64,000 nt of DNA from Echinicola vietnamensis DSM 17526 (GCF_000325705.1 NC_019904.1:4943501-5007500), one strand, 5' to 3'; counted from the stretch's first letter, positions 26,396 through 35,078 are shown. Program-made: numbers and translations. The notes: generated by a model from the letters alone, not told the origin.

Positions 26396-27805
26396 ATGCT
26401 CTTAATCGATCAAATTCAAAAAGGAGAAAGTAAAACGCTCGAATTAAAAGAAAGCCTTCCAAAAAATGAAAGTATCGCTAAAACAATAGTAGCTTTCTCA
26501 AACACAAGTGGCGGCAAACTGATCATTGGAGTGAATGATCAATTAAGCATTGTTGGCATTGATGATTCAATGTTATTTGAAATACAGGATAAGATTGCAT
26601 CAATTATTTCTGACAGTTGTTTCCCTGGGATTATTCCTGATATCTACAGTGTAAATATAGAAAACAAACTGGTCTTAGTTATTGAAGTAGTTCGTGGCAA
26701 TCAAAAACCTTATTTTTTAAAAAGCAGAGGAAGGGAAGTTGGTTCCTATGTCAGAATTGGTGCCACCAACCGTCTCGCAGATTCCTCTACAATTGCCGAG
26801 CTTGAACGTCAAAAACATCATATAAGCTATGATGAGGAAGTTTATCACGACCTGGAGCTTAACAGGCTTGACATGTCCCCCCTTCTTGACAAATTCAAAC
26901 AAACGGGAAAGACTGTTACCAAGGAGAAGCTAGAAAACTTAAAACTAATTAAAACAATTAACGACAAAAACTATCCTTCAAATGCCTTGATGATTATTTT
27001 AGGAAAATTTCCTCACTGTACTATTAAATGCGCCCGGTTTAAGGGAACTACCATGGAGACTTTTATCGATAAGAAGGAATATAGTGGCGATATTTTTACG
27101 GTTCTTGAAAACGCCCAAAATTTTGTATTGAACCATATCAACCTCCAAGCCGAAATAAAAGGGCTATACAGGGATGAAAAATATGAAATCCCCGTGGTCG
27201 CTTTAAGGGAAGCTTTGGTTAATGCGATTATTCATCGGGACTATGTTAACCAAGGCAGGGATATCAAAGTGGGTATTTATGATGATATTGTAAATATTGT
27301 ATCGCCTGGTAGCTTGCCCAATAATATTACCATGGATGATATTTTTAATGGTCGTAGTGAAGTTCGAAACAGAGTATTGGCAAATGTATTTAAGGAGCTA
27401 GGTTTGATCGAGCAATGGGGTAGTGGAATTAACAGGATCATCAATACTTGTAAAAGCTATGGGCTTCAGTCCCCAATAATCCAAGAGAAGAATGACTATT
27501 TTGACATTGAATTTATTCGACCACAAATAACCGCATCCTCAAAGGAAAGTATTGAGCAAGACCAATCAACAAAACCGGATCACGAACGATTACGAACGAT
27601 TACGAACGATTACGAACGATTAGAGAAAGAAAAACAAACCATCCTTTTATACTTACTTGAAAAAGGAAAAATCTCAAGGAAAGAGGCTACAATCTTATTG
27701 GACTTAAAAAACACAAAAACTTACGAAATTCTCACTGAAATGGTGGACCAAGATCTTATCAAAAAACAGGGCAAAGGGAGAGCCACTTATTATATGCTTA
27801 GTTGA
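26396..27805 (+). CDS. AlbA_2-domain ATP-binding protein (Divergent AAA_4 type)
   Basis: This protein of 469 residues has an N-terminal Schlafen-AlbA_2 nucleic-acid domain (TLELKESLPKNESIAKTIVA, about 15-40), a central domain, and a GHKL-like ATPase half (LREALVNAIIHRDY near 278; WGSGINRII near 341). A C-terminal winged helix (about 412-469) has the segment KGKISRKEATILLDLKN. Such proteins are annotated as putative transcriptional regulators. A linker before the winged helix is encoded by a 10-bp tandem repeat. The gene is divergent from the primase-helicase and convergent with recombinase 1, ending 33 nt from its stop. Confidence 0.8.
   Translation: MLLIDQIQKGESKTLELKESLPKNESIAKTIVAFSNTSGGKLIIGVNDQLSIVGIDDSMLFEIQDKIASIISDSCFPGIIPDIYSVNIENKLVLVIEVVRGNQKPYFLKSRGREVGSYVRIGATNRLADSSTIAELERQKHHISYDEEVYHDLELNRLDMSPLLDKFKQTGKTVTKEKLENLKLIKTINDKNYPSNALMIILGKFPHCTIKCARFKGTTMETFIDKKEYSGDIFTVLENAQNFVLNHINLQAEIKGLYRDEKYEIPVVALREALVNAIIHRDYVNQGRDIKVGIYDDIVNIVSPGSLPNNITMDDIFNGRSEVRNRVLANVFKELGLIEQWGSGINRIINTCKSYGLQSPIIQEKNDYFDIEFIRPQITASSKESIEQDQSTKPDHERLRTITNDYERLEKEKQTILLYLLEKGKISRKEATILLDLKNTKTYEILTEMVDQDLIKKQGKGRATYYMLS
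27581..27620 (+). repeat. Four tandem copies of a 10-bp unit inside the AlbA_2 gene
   Basis: The unit is YACGAACGAT, present four times without gaps (first copy begins with C). It encodes the linker HERLRTITNDYERLE. Ten is not a multiple of three, so gain or loss of one copy shifts the frame and removes the winged helix. Confidence 0.85.
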
Positions 27806-27904
27806 ATCGCCCTAACTTTAAGCACTCCCTTTCTGATCTTATATACCCGCAAGCAGTCGAATATCATCCCCTAAATGGTTCGAATTTTCTCTTATCAGCT
27901 CCAC
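27641..27904 (+). repeat. Direct repeat, copy 2 (~264 bp)
   Basis: This matches 22616-22877. It covers the last 55 codons of the AlbA_2 gene, the 33-nt gap and the last 22 codons of recombinase 1. This copy is intact in both genes; copy 1 is degenerate. Confidence 0.8.
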
Positions 27905-29425
27905 CTGACGGCACAAATCCTCATTTTGAGATTTTGTGCCGTTCTTTTTAATATATAAACCTCTATCTATCAAATAGATAAGACTAATCATTTTATTAAC
28001 TTTCGGGGTTCGATAATTATTTTTTTCAAACACCAATTTTTCACTAAAGGTCGAACTCAACAGCCTCTGCTTGTCTTCTAGGCCAGATTTTGCATATAAA
28101 TCACCTAAATTAGAAATTACCCTTAAACAGGATTTTATCATCTCTTTGATGTTTCTTTTCGGCTTTTCACGAACGCTCGCCAATTGAAGCTCTAATCGAT
28201 CTATTGAATTAGATACTTCTTTTTTGATTTCTTTAAAATCATCACTATCAATCTTATCATTCAGCAAAAGCTGCCTTGCTTTTTTTAGCTTATTACTCTC
28301 ATTTTCGATTTTTTCCAATAAGGATTTCTTTTCATTTCCTCTATCATTCAATTTTGAATTAAGAATTTCGATTAGTTCTTTTTGAAAATACTTAAGCCTT
28401 TCTTCTTTTATTGAAAACTGATTAAGCATCTCAATCAGTTTCTCATTTACTAAATCAGCTCTAAAACGACATCTACAAGGTGATTTACAATGGTAGTAAT
28501 AATAGTACTTCCCTGTTTTACTCTTTGAAGGGCTTCCGGTCAAACCTCTTCCACAATTAGGGCATTCTAGAAAACCTCTGAGTGGCAACTGTTCCTTGGA
28601 AACTATTTTAACCTTATTTTTCCTTCCCCTTCCATCCAAAATATCCTGAACACTATTAAATAATCTTTCTGATATCAACGCCTCATGTTGCCCCTCAACG
28701 AAGTGAGATTCTTCATCCTTATAGGCAGGAACAAAAATTTTTCCAATATAATGTTTATCCCTTAGCATTCTCCAAAAACTGGATTTTGTAAGGCTTAAAC
28801 CCTTTTTGAACATTTCTGTATAGATTTTCTCGGTATTAAAAGTACCTTCTGCTACCTTTTCAAATGATTCGATGACAAGACTAGCTTCAGGTTCTTTTGG
28901 TGCAATATATTTTTTTCCTGTTACAGTCGACCGATTAATATACCCTGTTGGTGCTTTCTTCAAATACCGACCTTCTTTGGTTGCCCTTCTAATACCATGA
29001 AATATATTGAGTGCCCTCCTATCATTTTCGACTTCTGGTGCAGCCAAATAAATAGCCAACATCATTTTGTTCTCAGGTATTTCCAAATCAAGTGGCTGTT
29101 CTATTGCTTGAGGCTCAATATTAAGACCTCTTAGAATATTGATCATAAAATACGCATCCCCTGCATTTCTGCTAAACCTATCCCATTTAGTAAATAGGAT
29201 GAGATCTACTTTTCCTTTCCTTCTTCCTTTAAGATCAGTCAAAAGTCTTTGCCACTCAGGCCGATCAAAAGTCTTGGCACTATGGTCCTCATAAATAACC
29301 TGCCTTACCTTTATATCATTAACAAGGCAATACCTTTTTAATACCTCTTCTTGATTACGTTGGGAATAACCTTTATCAGCCTGCTCGTCTGTACTTACTC
29401 TAACATATAAATCAGCTATTTTCAT
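27839..29425 (-). CDS. Serine recombinase 1 (resolvase/invertase type with zinc ribbon)
   Basis: This site-specific recombinase of 528 residues has the resolvase domain with catalytic serine in YVRVSTDEQ (Ser11), KWDRFSRNAGDAY and the conserved arginines. A recombinase domain follows, then a zinc ribbon (ECPNCGRGLTG, then a C-rich CKSPCRCRF), then a coiled-coil segment (about 365-430). This architecture is that of large serine recombinases of integrative elements. The start MKIADLY overlaps a small upstream gene by 14 nt. The C-terminal codons contain the 29-nt candidate att motif (27876-27904). Recombinase 2 at 54188 is a clear homologue. Confidence 0.9.
   Translation of the reverse strand: MKIADLYVRVSTDEQADKGYSQRNQEEVLKRYCLVNDIKVRQVIYEDHSAKTFDRPEWQRLLTDLKGRRKGKVDLILFTKWDRFSRNAGDAYFMINILRGLNIEPQAIEQPLDLEIPENKMMLAIYLAAPEVENDRRALNIFHGIRRATKEGRYLKKAPTGYINRSTVTGKKYIAPKEPEASLVIESFEKVAEGTFNTEKIYTEMFKKGLSLTKSSFWRMLRDKHYIGKIFVPAYKDEESHFVEGQHEALISERLFNSVQDILDGRGRKNKVKIVSKEQLPLRGFLECPNCGRGLTGSPSKSKTGKYYYYYHCKSPCRCRFRADLVNEKLIEMLNQFSIKEERLKYFQKELIEILNSKLNDRGNEKKSLLEKIENESNKLKKARQLLLNDKIDSDDFKEIKKEVSNSIDRLELQLASVREKPKRNIKEMIKSCLRVISNLGDLYAKSGLEDKQRLLSSTFSEKLVFEKNNYRTPKVNKMISLIYLIDRGLYIKKNGTKSQNEDLCRQVELIRENSNHLGDDIRLLAGI
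27876..27904 (+). other. Candidate attachment-like motif in the recombinase 1 gene end
   Basis: The 29-nt block TGGTTCGA plus 12 nt plus CAGCTCCAC has relatives at 22849-22877 and 54282-54310, always inside the recombinase 3' end and always followed within 3-7 nt by an intrinsic terminator. The core CAGCTCCAC equals the start of the tmRNA/tRNA acceptor end, but the T-arm spacing does not fit (10 nt instead of 5). Confidence 0.4.
27908..27949 (+). terminator. Intrinsic terminator inside recombinase 1 gene
   Basis: A perfect 10-bp stem (ACGGCACAAA with TTTGTGCCGT) is followed by TCTTTTT on the plus strand. It would end plus-strand transcripts from the convergent AlbA_2 gene, although it lies in recombinase coding DNA. 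Confidence 0.7.
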
Positions 29426-29582
29426 TGGTAAAAAGTTGGTTTACAGCCAATTTACAAAATAACTGGATAGAGTCAAACAAATGTTCAGCATCAGCATATG
29501 AGATTTCCTGACCATCATTCCTCAATAATTTTATCAGCTTATTAATTTTTTCCTGCCTCTTTTTTTCTTTCAGTTGTACCAT
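29412..29582 (-). CDS. Small coupled gene upstream of recombinase 1
   Basis: This 56-residue protein (MVQLKEKKRQEKINKLIKLL to FTNENS) ends 14 nt inside the recombinase start. It is a homologue of the small gene at 55815, which sits in the same place before recombinase 2: both share G(Q/E)EIS near the middle and KLAV(N/D)Q near the end. It is helical and charged, without membrane segment. It may be a recombination directionality factor or translational coupler. Confidence 0.65.
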   Translation of the reverse strand: MVQLKEKKRQEKINKLIKLLRNDGQEISYADAEHLFDSIQLFCKLAVNQLFTNENS

Positions 29583-29729
29583 ATTATAATTCTGATAGAG
29601 GCTTAATTAAATTTACATTCATTAAAAATATTCACCAGTTTAACCCTACTGGGGTATAAAATGAGCGTATTTTTGAAGTGACATTCCCCTTCTAATTAGA
29701 CCTATCATCAACTTAAATTATCAGCAATA

Positions 29730-29750
29730 AAAAAAGGGCCTTACAGCCCT
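29730..29750 (-). terminator. Terminator after the radC remnant
   Basis: On the minus strand AGGGC-TGTAAG-GCCCT is followed by TTTTTTT; the stem overlaps the radC stop codon. The 29583-29729 gap holds nothing else recognised. Confidence 0.65.
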
Positions 29751-30254
29751 CCATCATCTGCGAAGGAATAATACCCTTCGGGAGTTAGGATGATATGGTC
29801 AAGTACCGGAAGTTCCAATAGTTTTCCTGCCTTCACCATCTTTTCGGTGAGGCGTTTATCCTGTTCACTGGGCTTCATCGTTCCTGAGGGGTGGTTATGT
29901 GCCTTATGTAAAGCTTTACATAATATTATACTTTGCATAATGGGCGAGGATCAGGCCCGATGCTGACGCCTTCATGGCCGCTGCAAAGACCACTTTCAGG
30001 TCCACTACTGTACCACAGGTTCCTCCGGATGAAGCGTTGATAATTCCAAGGACACGGTTAGCCCTATTTAGGAGAATAACCTTAAATTCTTCTATAAATT
30101 CTATTTTTGATTCATCCCAATTGGCCCTTAAAATCCTATTGGCAGTCAAAGAAGAAGTGATTTGAGGCTTTTGGGAAACCTTTGAATTGGCCTTGTAACT
30201 TAGTACAATTTCTGCTACTTGGTTGGGTACGATGTCTTTGTTGTTGCTGTCCAT
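29741..30254 (-). pseudogene. radC: RadC/JAB-domain gene broken by a 43-bp insertion
   Basis: The two halves fit one RadC-like JAB protein of the mobile-element type. The N-terminal part starts MDSNNKDIVPNQVAEIVLSY and reaches ASASGLILAH. The C-terminal part resumes at HNHPSGTMKPSEQDKRLTEK and ends SFADDGGL. The metal motif HxHPSG should be continuous (LAHNHPSG), but 43 extra bases at 29900-29942 separate LAH from NHPSG and shift the frame by one. Without them the reading frame would be intact at about 155 residues. A structured element sits upstream (30289-30398). Confidence 0.8.
29900..29942. repeat. 43-bp palindromic insertion in radC
   Basis: The insertion contains a perfect 20-bp palindrome, TTATGTAAAGCTTTACATAA (29904-29923), and a second half-copy TTATGCAAAG. 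ATG flanks it on both sides. It is very short for a MITE and resembles a pair of recombinase half-sites. Confidence 0.6.
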
Positions 30255-30288
30255 AACATTTCGTTTTTGATGGTTAGAAATTAATTAT

Positions 30289-30398
30289 GGGCACCGTCCC
30301 GCTTGAGGCAACCAAGGCCAAGTGGCAACGGAATAAATGAGGGGCATGCGGGAATGGCATGTGTTTATGCCGGACACTCTTGGCTGCCCCGGCAGCCC
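30289..30398 (-). ncRNA. Structured element S1 upstream of radC
   Basis: Nested inverted repeats surround a GC-rich centre. The middle stem pairs GGCAACCAAG (30307-30316) with CTTGGCTGCC (30379-30388); its single A-C mismatch becomes a G-U pair in a minus-strand RNA. The inner stem pairs ACGGAATAAA (30328) with TTTATGCCGG (30364). A weaker outer stem pairs GGGCACCG with CGGCAGCCC. A second copy (S2) precedes the DUF932 gene at 57488, with different bases but kept pairing. It may be a leader RNA, attenuator or oriT-like structure. It begins 35 nt upstream of the radC start. Confidence 0.55.
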
Positions 30399-30467
30399 GA
30401 AAAGCGAACTTTGTGCAGTGATTAATGAATAATTAAATACCCTCTCCTTTCAAGAATTATCATATGC

Positions 30468-30636
30468 TTCATTTGAGGAGTGTTAGGTTAAATAACGGCT
30501 GTCGACAAATCCTACTATCAAGTCTGGGAATATGCAGCAGGGATAGGAGCGGCATCCCCGGCCTTGCCGGGATACAGCGGATAGCCCGGCCCATAGGGGC
30601 TGCCCAAAACACATTTGATACCTCTCCTCAAATGAA
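30468..30636. repeat. Segment bounded by 13-bp perfect inverted repeats
   Basis: TTCATTTGAGGAG (30468-30480) and CTCCTCAAATGAA (30624-30636) are perfect inverted arms around a GC-rich RNA-like core. They may be a basal stem of the RNA or the ends of a small mobile insertion. The remaining 30637-31101 is AT-rich and shows no gene I can support. Confidence 0.6.
30541..30606 (+). ncRNA. Flavo-1-like structured RNA candidate
   Basis: The segment has AGCGGCATCC, a hairpin CCCCGGCCTTGCCGGG, then GATACAGCGGATAGCCCGG and a GGGGCT that can pair with AGCCC. The paired GCGG motifs around a hairpin, followed by an AGCCCG segment, recall the Flavo-1 RNA of Bacteroidota, a motif of unknown function. The match is by memory of the consensus. 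Its GC content is far above the flanks. Confidence 0.4.
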
Positions 30637-31101
30637 TGGTTTAACCGTTCAGCCCAAATTTTAAAAAAATTATCAAGCATGGGATTTCATCAACCAATTG
30701 CCATAATTTGAATAAAACTTCAGCAATATCAAAGATAAGCACCAGTCCTACTCCCTTTCTGTGTATGGCTCTCTAGTATGCCAATATTCCATTAGCTATT
30801 CCTGTTGGGCAATATTACTTTGGACTCTCCTTTGGATAGCAATTTCAATATAAAAGTCGCTCTGGCCATTATATTTCATTGGCCGATCCTGAAGTGCGAA
30901 GCGTATTTTTTTATTAAAAACTTAAATTGGGACAATAGCCTCAAATGATGTCAATTTTATGGCCCTTAGAATTTTTGGATTATTGATTTCCCCAACATTT
31001 CGGTTGGCAGAAAAGAAATTACGGAAGACGTATCGAAAAGGCAATCAAGATCATATACCAAATCGTTGCTCATAAGCCAAAACCACTTTAGAAGAGATCC
31101 C

Positions 31102-31749
31102 TTAAACTCCCAACCTATCAATAAGATTCAAATAGTCTTCCATGGTATCTATATCCACTTCACCTTTAGAGAGCGCTAACGTTTCTAAACCTTCAAAATC
31201 AGCAAATAATTGTTTGGCTCCCGAATTGCCCTTTAATTCCATTAAGCGTGGGAAACAGCTCCTGTGAAATAGTGCAGGAACTCCTTTCTGGCCGCCATAA
31301 AAGCTGGCGACAATCTTTGCCTTTGATTGATATTGGAGATCTATTAAGCCCTTCAAATGCCCACTGGTGACATAGGGTTGGTCACAAAGCATTATTATGG
31401 CATATTCTATCGCAGGATAAAGGCTTTGTAGATGGTCTATCCCTATTCTAATAGAAGAAGCAATCCCCTCACTGGAACCAGAATTTAGAGCAATGGAAAG
31501 ATCCAGTCCCTGTAATTCTTTTTGATGTAAATGGGCCTTTTCCCCCAGCACCACCACAACTTGATCAGGTTTTGCGGCCAAGGCTTTTTTTGAGGATCTC
31601 TTGAGTAAAGTTTCCCCTTGGACCCTTAACATTTGTTTGTCCTTTCCAAGCCTGATGGAATTGCCTGCAGCTAAAATAATGATACCGTACTTCCCGGTAT
31701 TTACATCACAGGATTCTTTATCGGACTTGATTATTTGTTTATTTTTCAT
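31102..31749 (-). CDS. mocA: MocA-like molybdenum cofactor nucleotidyltransferase
   Basis: This protein of 215 residues has the MobA/MocA-type signature IILAAGNSIRLGKDKQML (about 25-42) and the catalytic loop IIMLCDQPYVTSGHL. MocA transfers CMP to molybdopterin to form the cytosine-dinucleotide cofactor used by xanthine-oxidase-family enzymes, which fits the hydroxylase subunits at 36426-41522. An N-terminal extension of about 20 residues is slightly unusual. It is on the minus strand, 90 nt downstream of moaE. Confidence 0.85.
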   Translation of the reverse strand: MKNKQIIKSDKESCDVNTGKYGIIILAAGNSIRLGKDKQMLRVQGETLLKRSSKKALAAKPDQVVVVLGEKAHLHQKELQGLDLSIALNSGSSEGIASSIRIGIDHLQSLYPAIEYAIIMLCDQPYVTSGHLKGLIDLQYQSKAKIVASFYGGQKGVPALFHRSCFPRLMELKGNSGAKQLFADFEGLETLALSKGEVDIDTMEDYLNLIDRLGV

Positions 31750-31839
31750 TATTTATCTTCAAGTACCTGTTAACACTCCGATAAAATAATCAGGGAAATC
31801 AGTTCAGGCAAATCGCACTACACCTATATACCATTTATA

Positions 31840-32286
31840 CTACTGATTTACTTTCCATTGCTCGCTATTGTCATCAAATACTTCTTTGCCCCAAATGGGA
31901 AGTTCCGATTTGATCCGTTCCACCAATTCATTGCAGGCCGCTATTGCCGCTTTTCGGTGAGGGGAGGACGTAAATACAAACAAGCAGATCTCGCCCACAT
32001 TCACTTCTCCCAAGCTATGATAAATATGTAAGCAGGTAAGATCATATTTGGAAAAAGTTTCTTCTCTAATTTCCCTTGCCTTCTCCAATGCCATATCTCT
32101 ATACGCAGTATATTCAATGGCTACCACCTTCCTACCATTATTTTCATCTGTCCGGATCTGTCCCAAAAATATTGAATGTGCCCCTATGGCTGTTTTGACT
32201 CCATGATTGGCTATTGACTTGGCTATTTTATCCGGGGGAATTGCTCCGTTAACAAATATGTCTTTGATATTATTGGCTTTTTCCAT
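31840..32286 (-). CDS. moaE: MoaE, molybdopterin synthase catalytic subunit
   Basis: This protein of 148 residues has MoaE features: GAHSIFLGQIRTDENNGRKV near residue 34, YHSLGEVNVGEICLFVFTSS and RIKSELPIWGKEVF with the conserved lysines. It receives sulfur from the MoaD thiocarboxylate to build molybdopterin. Its partner MoaD is at 44101 on the other strand. The 265-nt gap to the LytTR gene shows no gene. Confidence 0.9.
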   Translation of the reverse strand: MEKANNIKDIFVNGAIPPDKIAKSIANHGVKTAIGAHSIFLGQIRTDENNGRKVVAIEYTAYRDMALEKAREIREETFSKYDLTCLHIYHSLGEVNVGEICLFVFTSSPHRKAAIAACNELVERIKSELPIWGKEVFDDNSEQWKVNQ

Positions 32287-32551
32287 TTACTGATTATCTA
32301 TTTTTTCTCCCAAAGTCAGCTCCTTTTAAGGTGGTGCGACAGCACCGTCTCCAATCCAGGCCAACCAGGCCACTTTAAATTCATCATGGCTGAATGGACT
32401 TTACCCATTGTCCAGCCTTCCTTCACTGGCCCAACATTCATGTGTTCTTTCATTCCATATCTTTATGACCATTTCACCCAGTATCCACCAATTGGAGGGT
32501 AAGCACTTGTGGTGACTTCCCTTCAAAATCACTATTTGTCCAGTCTTTTTC

Positions 32552-33259
32552 CTACAACAACTTTCTATCTCCCAACTTCTTAAAAAAGTCCTCCCGATAG
32601 TTTCTACTGATAGGATAGAGCTCTTCCCCTATCAATACTTCATTTGATTGGACTTCGTCGATATGCCGCATATTGATTATAAACGACCGGTGAATCCGCA
32701 CAAACTCACCAGGCAGTGCATTTGCAATGCTGGTCAAAGAGACCAATGACATTACTTTTCTAGTTGGCGTGATGATTTTAATATATTCTCTTTGAGCCTC
32801 AATGGCCTGTATTTCTTCAAACAGGAATTTCACAATTCTTGTATCGGTTTTAATAAAAAAGTAATCAAGTATTTCTCTTTTTTCCTCGGTAGCGACTTGG
32901 ACCGAAAGGTATTCTACCGCTTTATCTATTGCTTTTCTGAAGCGTTCGAAAGATACTGGCTTCATCAAATAATCAATCACATCTAATTCATAGCCTTTTA
33001 CTGCATATTCTTCATAAGCAGTAACAAATATGGTAAGAGGCTTTTCCACCAATTCATCTAGTAAATCCATACCTGTCATCAGGGGCATTCGGATATCCAG
33101 CAAAAGAATATCAACAGGCTTCTCCTTCAAAAATACCATAGCCTCCTCTCCGTTGCTGCATACACCTGCCAACTCCAACATTCCGACTTTGGAAACGTAA
33201 TCTATGAGCAATTTTCTTGCAGGAGGCTCATCGTCTACTATAAGTATTTGGTATTTCAT
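32552..33259 (-). CDS. LytTR-family response regulator
   Basis: This protein of 235 residues has a receiver domain with the phosphorylated aspartate in LLLDIRMP (Asp55) and the conserved Lys in YLMKPVSF, then a C-terminal LytTR DNA-binding domain (about 135-235, FVRIHRSFIINMRHI). Its start overlaps the kinase stop (ATGA, 33256-33259), so the pair works together. The target genes are unknown; adjacent DUF4440 and flavodoxin genes are candidates. Confidence 0.9.
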   Translation of the reverse strand: MKYQILIVDDEPPARKLLIDYVSKVGMLELAGVCSNGEEAMVFLKEKPVDILLLDIRMPLMTGMDLLDELVEKPLTIFVTAYEEYAVKGYELDVIDYLMKPVSFERFRKAIDKAVEYLSVQVATEEKREILDYFFIKTDTRIVKFLFEEIQAIEAQREYIKIITPTRKVMSLVSLTSIANALPGEFVRIHRSFIINMRHIDEVQSNEVLIGEELYPISRNYREDFFKKLGDRKLL

Positions 33260-34254
33260 TTTAAATCTATGGTTAGTTTAACTTCAAAGGAAGTAGCGTC
33301 CTGATCCAAGATCAGCTCATGCTTTCCTGGATAAATTAGGTTCAATCTTTTTTTCACATTTGACAATCCTACCCCACTTTCCTGTTCTGCAGTCTTACGA
33401 GCATCAATTATATCATTCTTAATATAAAAGTGAAGATTCTCTTTTGCATCTATTTCAAGCTTAATATCTATTCTCCCGTCCATGGTGTTTCCATGTTTAA
33501 AGGCGTTTTCGAGAAAAACCAGGAAGATCAAATGAGCGATTCTATGTCTGTCTTTGACTCCTTCATGCTTAAAAACAATTATCGGTTTTTCATCCAGCTT
33601 TAACCTCCACAGCTCAATGAAATTTTCCATAAAAACAATCTCCCTATTAAGCGAAATAAACCTTCCTTGGTCCTCATATAACATATGACGCATCATTTCG
33701 GAAAGCTTCATAATCGCCGATGCAGTATTATGTTCTTTGAAATAAGCCATCGAATAAATATTATTCAATGTATTGAACAGGAAATGAGGGCTCAACTGAA
33801 GCTTCAGAAACTTCAACTCTGAGGCCAACTGACTGTTTCGAAGTTCTATTTCTTTTCTCTGCGCCGAGATCATATTGGCAAAAAACCAAATGACCGTGGT
33901 GATAAGGTAAAAACCAATAGCCGGAACCGACCTGATAAAATAAGTATAAGTAACGGAGCGGTGGGACATTCCGAGAAGATTTACCCGTAAAAGTACAATG
34001 CCCACCACTATTCCAATGGATGCCAAAATATAAGCGCTGTACTTTCCTTTTCTATAAAGCCTCGGCAACAGGACATAATAATTCAAGTAAGCGATGGACG
34101 AAGAAGTCAATACATCAGAGATCACTGCGCCCCAAAGTTGCTCAGAAGAATATATCCAACCACTGAGGGCAGCGTATAAAATAGCCCCATAACACAGCCA
34201 GAAAAGGAAATGGAGCGCATAGAATGCCGGACGCGATATGAAACTATTTTTCAT
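33256..34254 (-). CDS. LytS/YehU-type sensor histidine kinase
   Basis: This membrane kinase of 332 residues has about four transmembrane helices in the first ~130 residues. The His_kinase domain has the phospho-acceptor motif LQLSPHFLFNTLNNIYSM near residue 157 and an ATP-binding part (IAHLIFLVFLENAFKHG, then SGVGLSNVKKRLNLIYP). It lacks a periplasmic sensor domain, so it may sense a membrane signal. It is paired with the LytTR regulator. The 346-nt gap to 34600 contains no recognised gene and probably the divergent promoter. Confidence 0.88.
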   Translation of the reverse strand: MKNSFISRPAFYALHFLFWLCYGAILYAALSGWIYSSEQLWGAVISDVLTSSSIAYLNYYVLLPRLYRKGKYSAYILASIGIVVGIVLLRVNLLGMSHRSVTYTYFIRSVPAIGFYLITTVIWFFANMISAQRKEIELRNSQLASELKFLKLQLSPHFLFNTLNNIYSMAYFKEHNTASAIMKLSEMMRHMLYEDQGRFISLNREIVFMENFIELWRLKLDEKPIIVFKHEGVKDRHRIAHLIFLVFLENAFKHGNTMDGRIDIKLEIDAKENLHFYIKNDIIDARKTAEQESGVGLSNVKKRLNLIYPGKHELILDQDATSFEVKLTIDLK

Positions 34255-34600
34255 TTTGGAAATTTAGGCATTTAAATAACATCATATTTCAGCAATCATC
34301 CAACTGACAGCTGTGCTCTACGGAAGGCATTTTTTATTCAACAAGTTGTAAATGCAAAAGTCTGAATGTTCCTATCCCTTAGGGGTGTTTTCATTCGTAG
34401 ATCAAAACAGTTGACTGGGTGAGAGAATCTTGCTGTCTATTGATTTTGTTAAAAATATAGGATTATTATTCGTCTATTGGTAATGTGTCAAAAGGTTAAT
34501 TGAATACGGGGGACATAAACCGTAAATCGAAAACCATCAACATAAATTAGGTTCAATTTGCTGAAAGGCTTTGACAAATAAGCACCACAAAAAAAATGAA

Positions 34601-35059
34601 ATGAAAATCGTGAAAAAGCAACTATTTATATTGACCCTCATTATTCTGAGCGCTACTTACTCTTTTGCCCAATCTTCCACTGAGCAGGAAATCAAAAAGC
34701 TCTCCATGGACAAGTGGCAATGGATGGCTGATAAAGATGTGGCGAAACTGGAAAAGCTCTTTGACGACAAGGCCAAATTTGTCCACATGAGTGGAAGCTG
34801 GAGAAAAGACCGCGAGCTGGAAATCATCGAATCCGGAAGTATATGGTATAAAAATGCAGATGTGCATGACACGGCCCTTGAGATTTCAGGAAATACTGCA
34901 GTGGTATGGAACCGAATCACCTTGACTGCTTTCGTAAGAGGCAGCGATGTAACCACTGAGTTTACGGTAACCGAAGTCTACCAAAAGCAGAAAAAAGAAT
35001 GGAAAATGCTGGCCTTGACATTCAGCAGCGTAAGGGACACTCACGAAATCGAACATTAA
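34601..35059 (+). CDS. Secreted DUF4440/SnoaL-like protein 1
   Basis: The start MKIVKKQLFILTLIIL is chosen because it gives a clean signal peptide (cleavage after YSFAQ); an ATG 30 nt upstream only adds charged residues. The mature part is one NTF2-like DUF4440 domain (IKKLSMDKWQWMADKDVAKL, KFVHMSGSW). The next gene is a clear tandem duplicate. Family members fold into a cone-shaped pocket; no substrate is known. Confidence 0.78.
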   Translation: MKIVKKQLFILTLIILSATYSFAQSSTEQEIKKLSMDKWQWMADKDVAKLEKLFDDKAKFVHMSGSWRKDRELEIIESGSIWYKNADVHDTALEISGNTAVVWNRITLTAFVRGSDVTTEFTVTEVYQKQKKEWKMLALTFSSVRDTHEIEH

Positions 35060-35078
35060 TCCAAATACCATATTAACC

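Noticed and set aside
30483..30680. Minus-strand open frame over the Flavo-1-like region
   Set aside because: It crosses a structured GC-rich element, has no RBS and no protein-like composition.
30950..31090. Fragment resembling a mobilization or integrase protein end (EKAIKIIYQIVAHKPKPL)
   Set aside because: Too short and without start codon or family motif to call.
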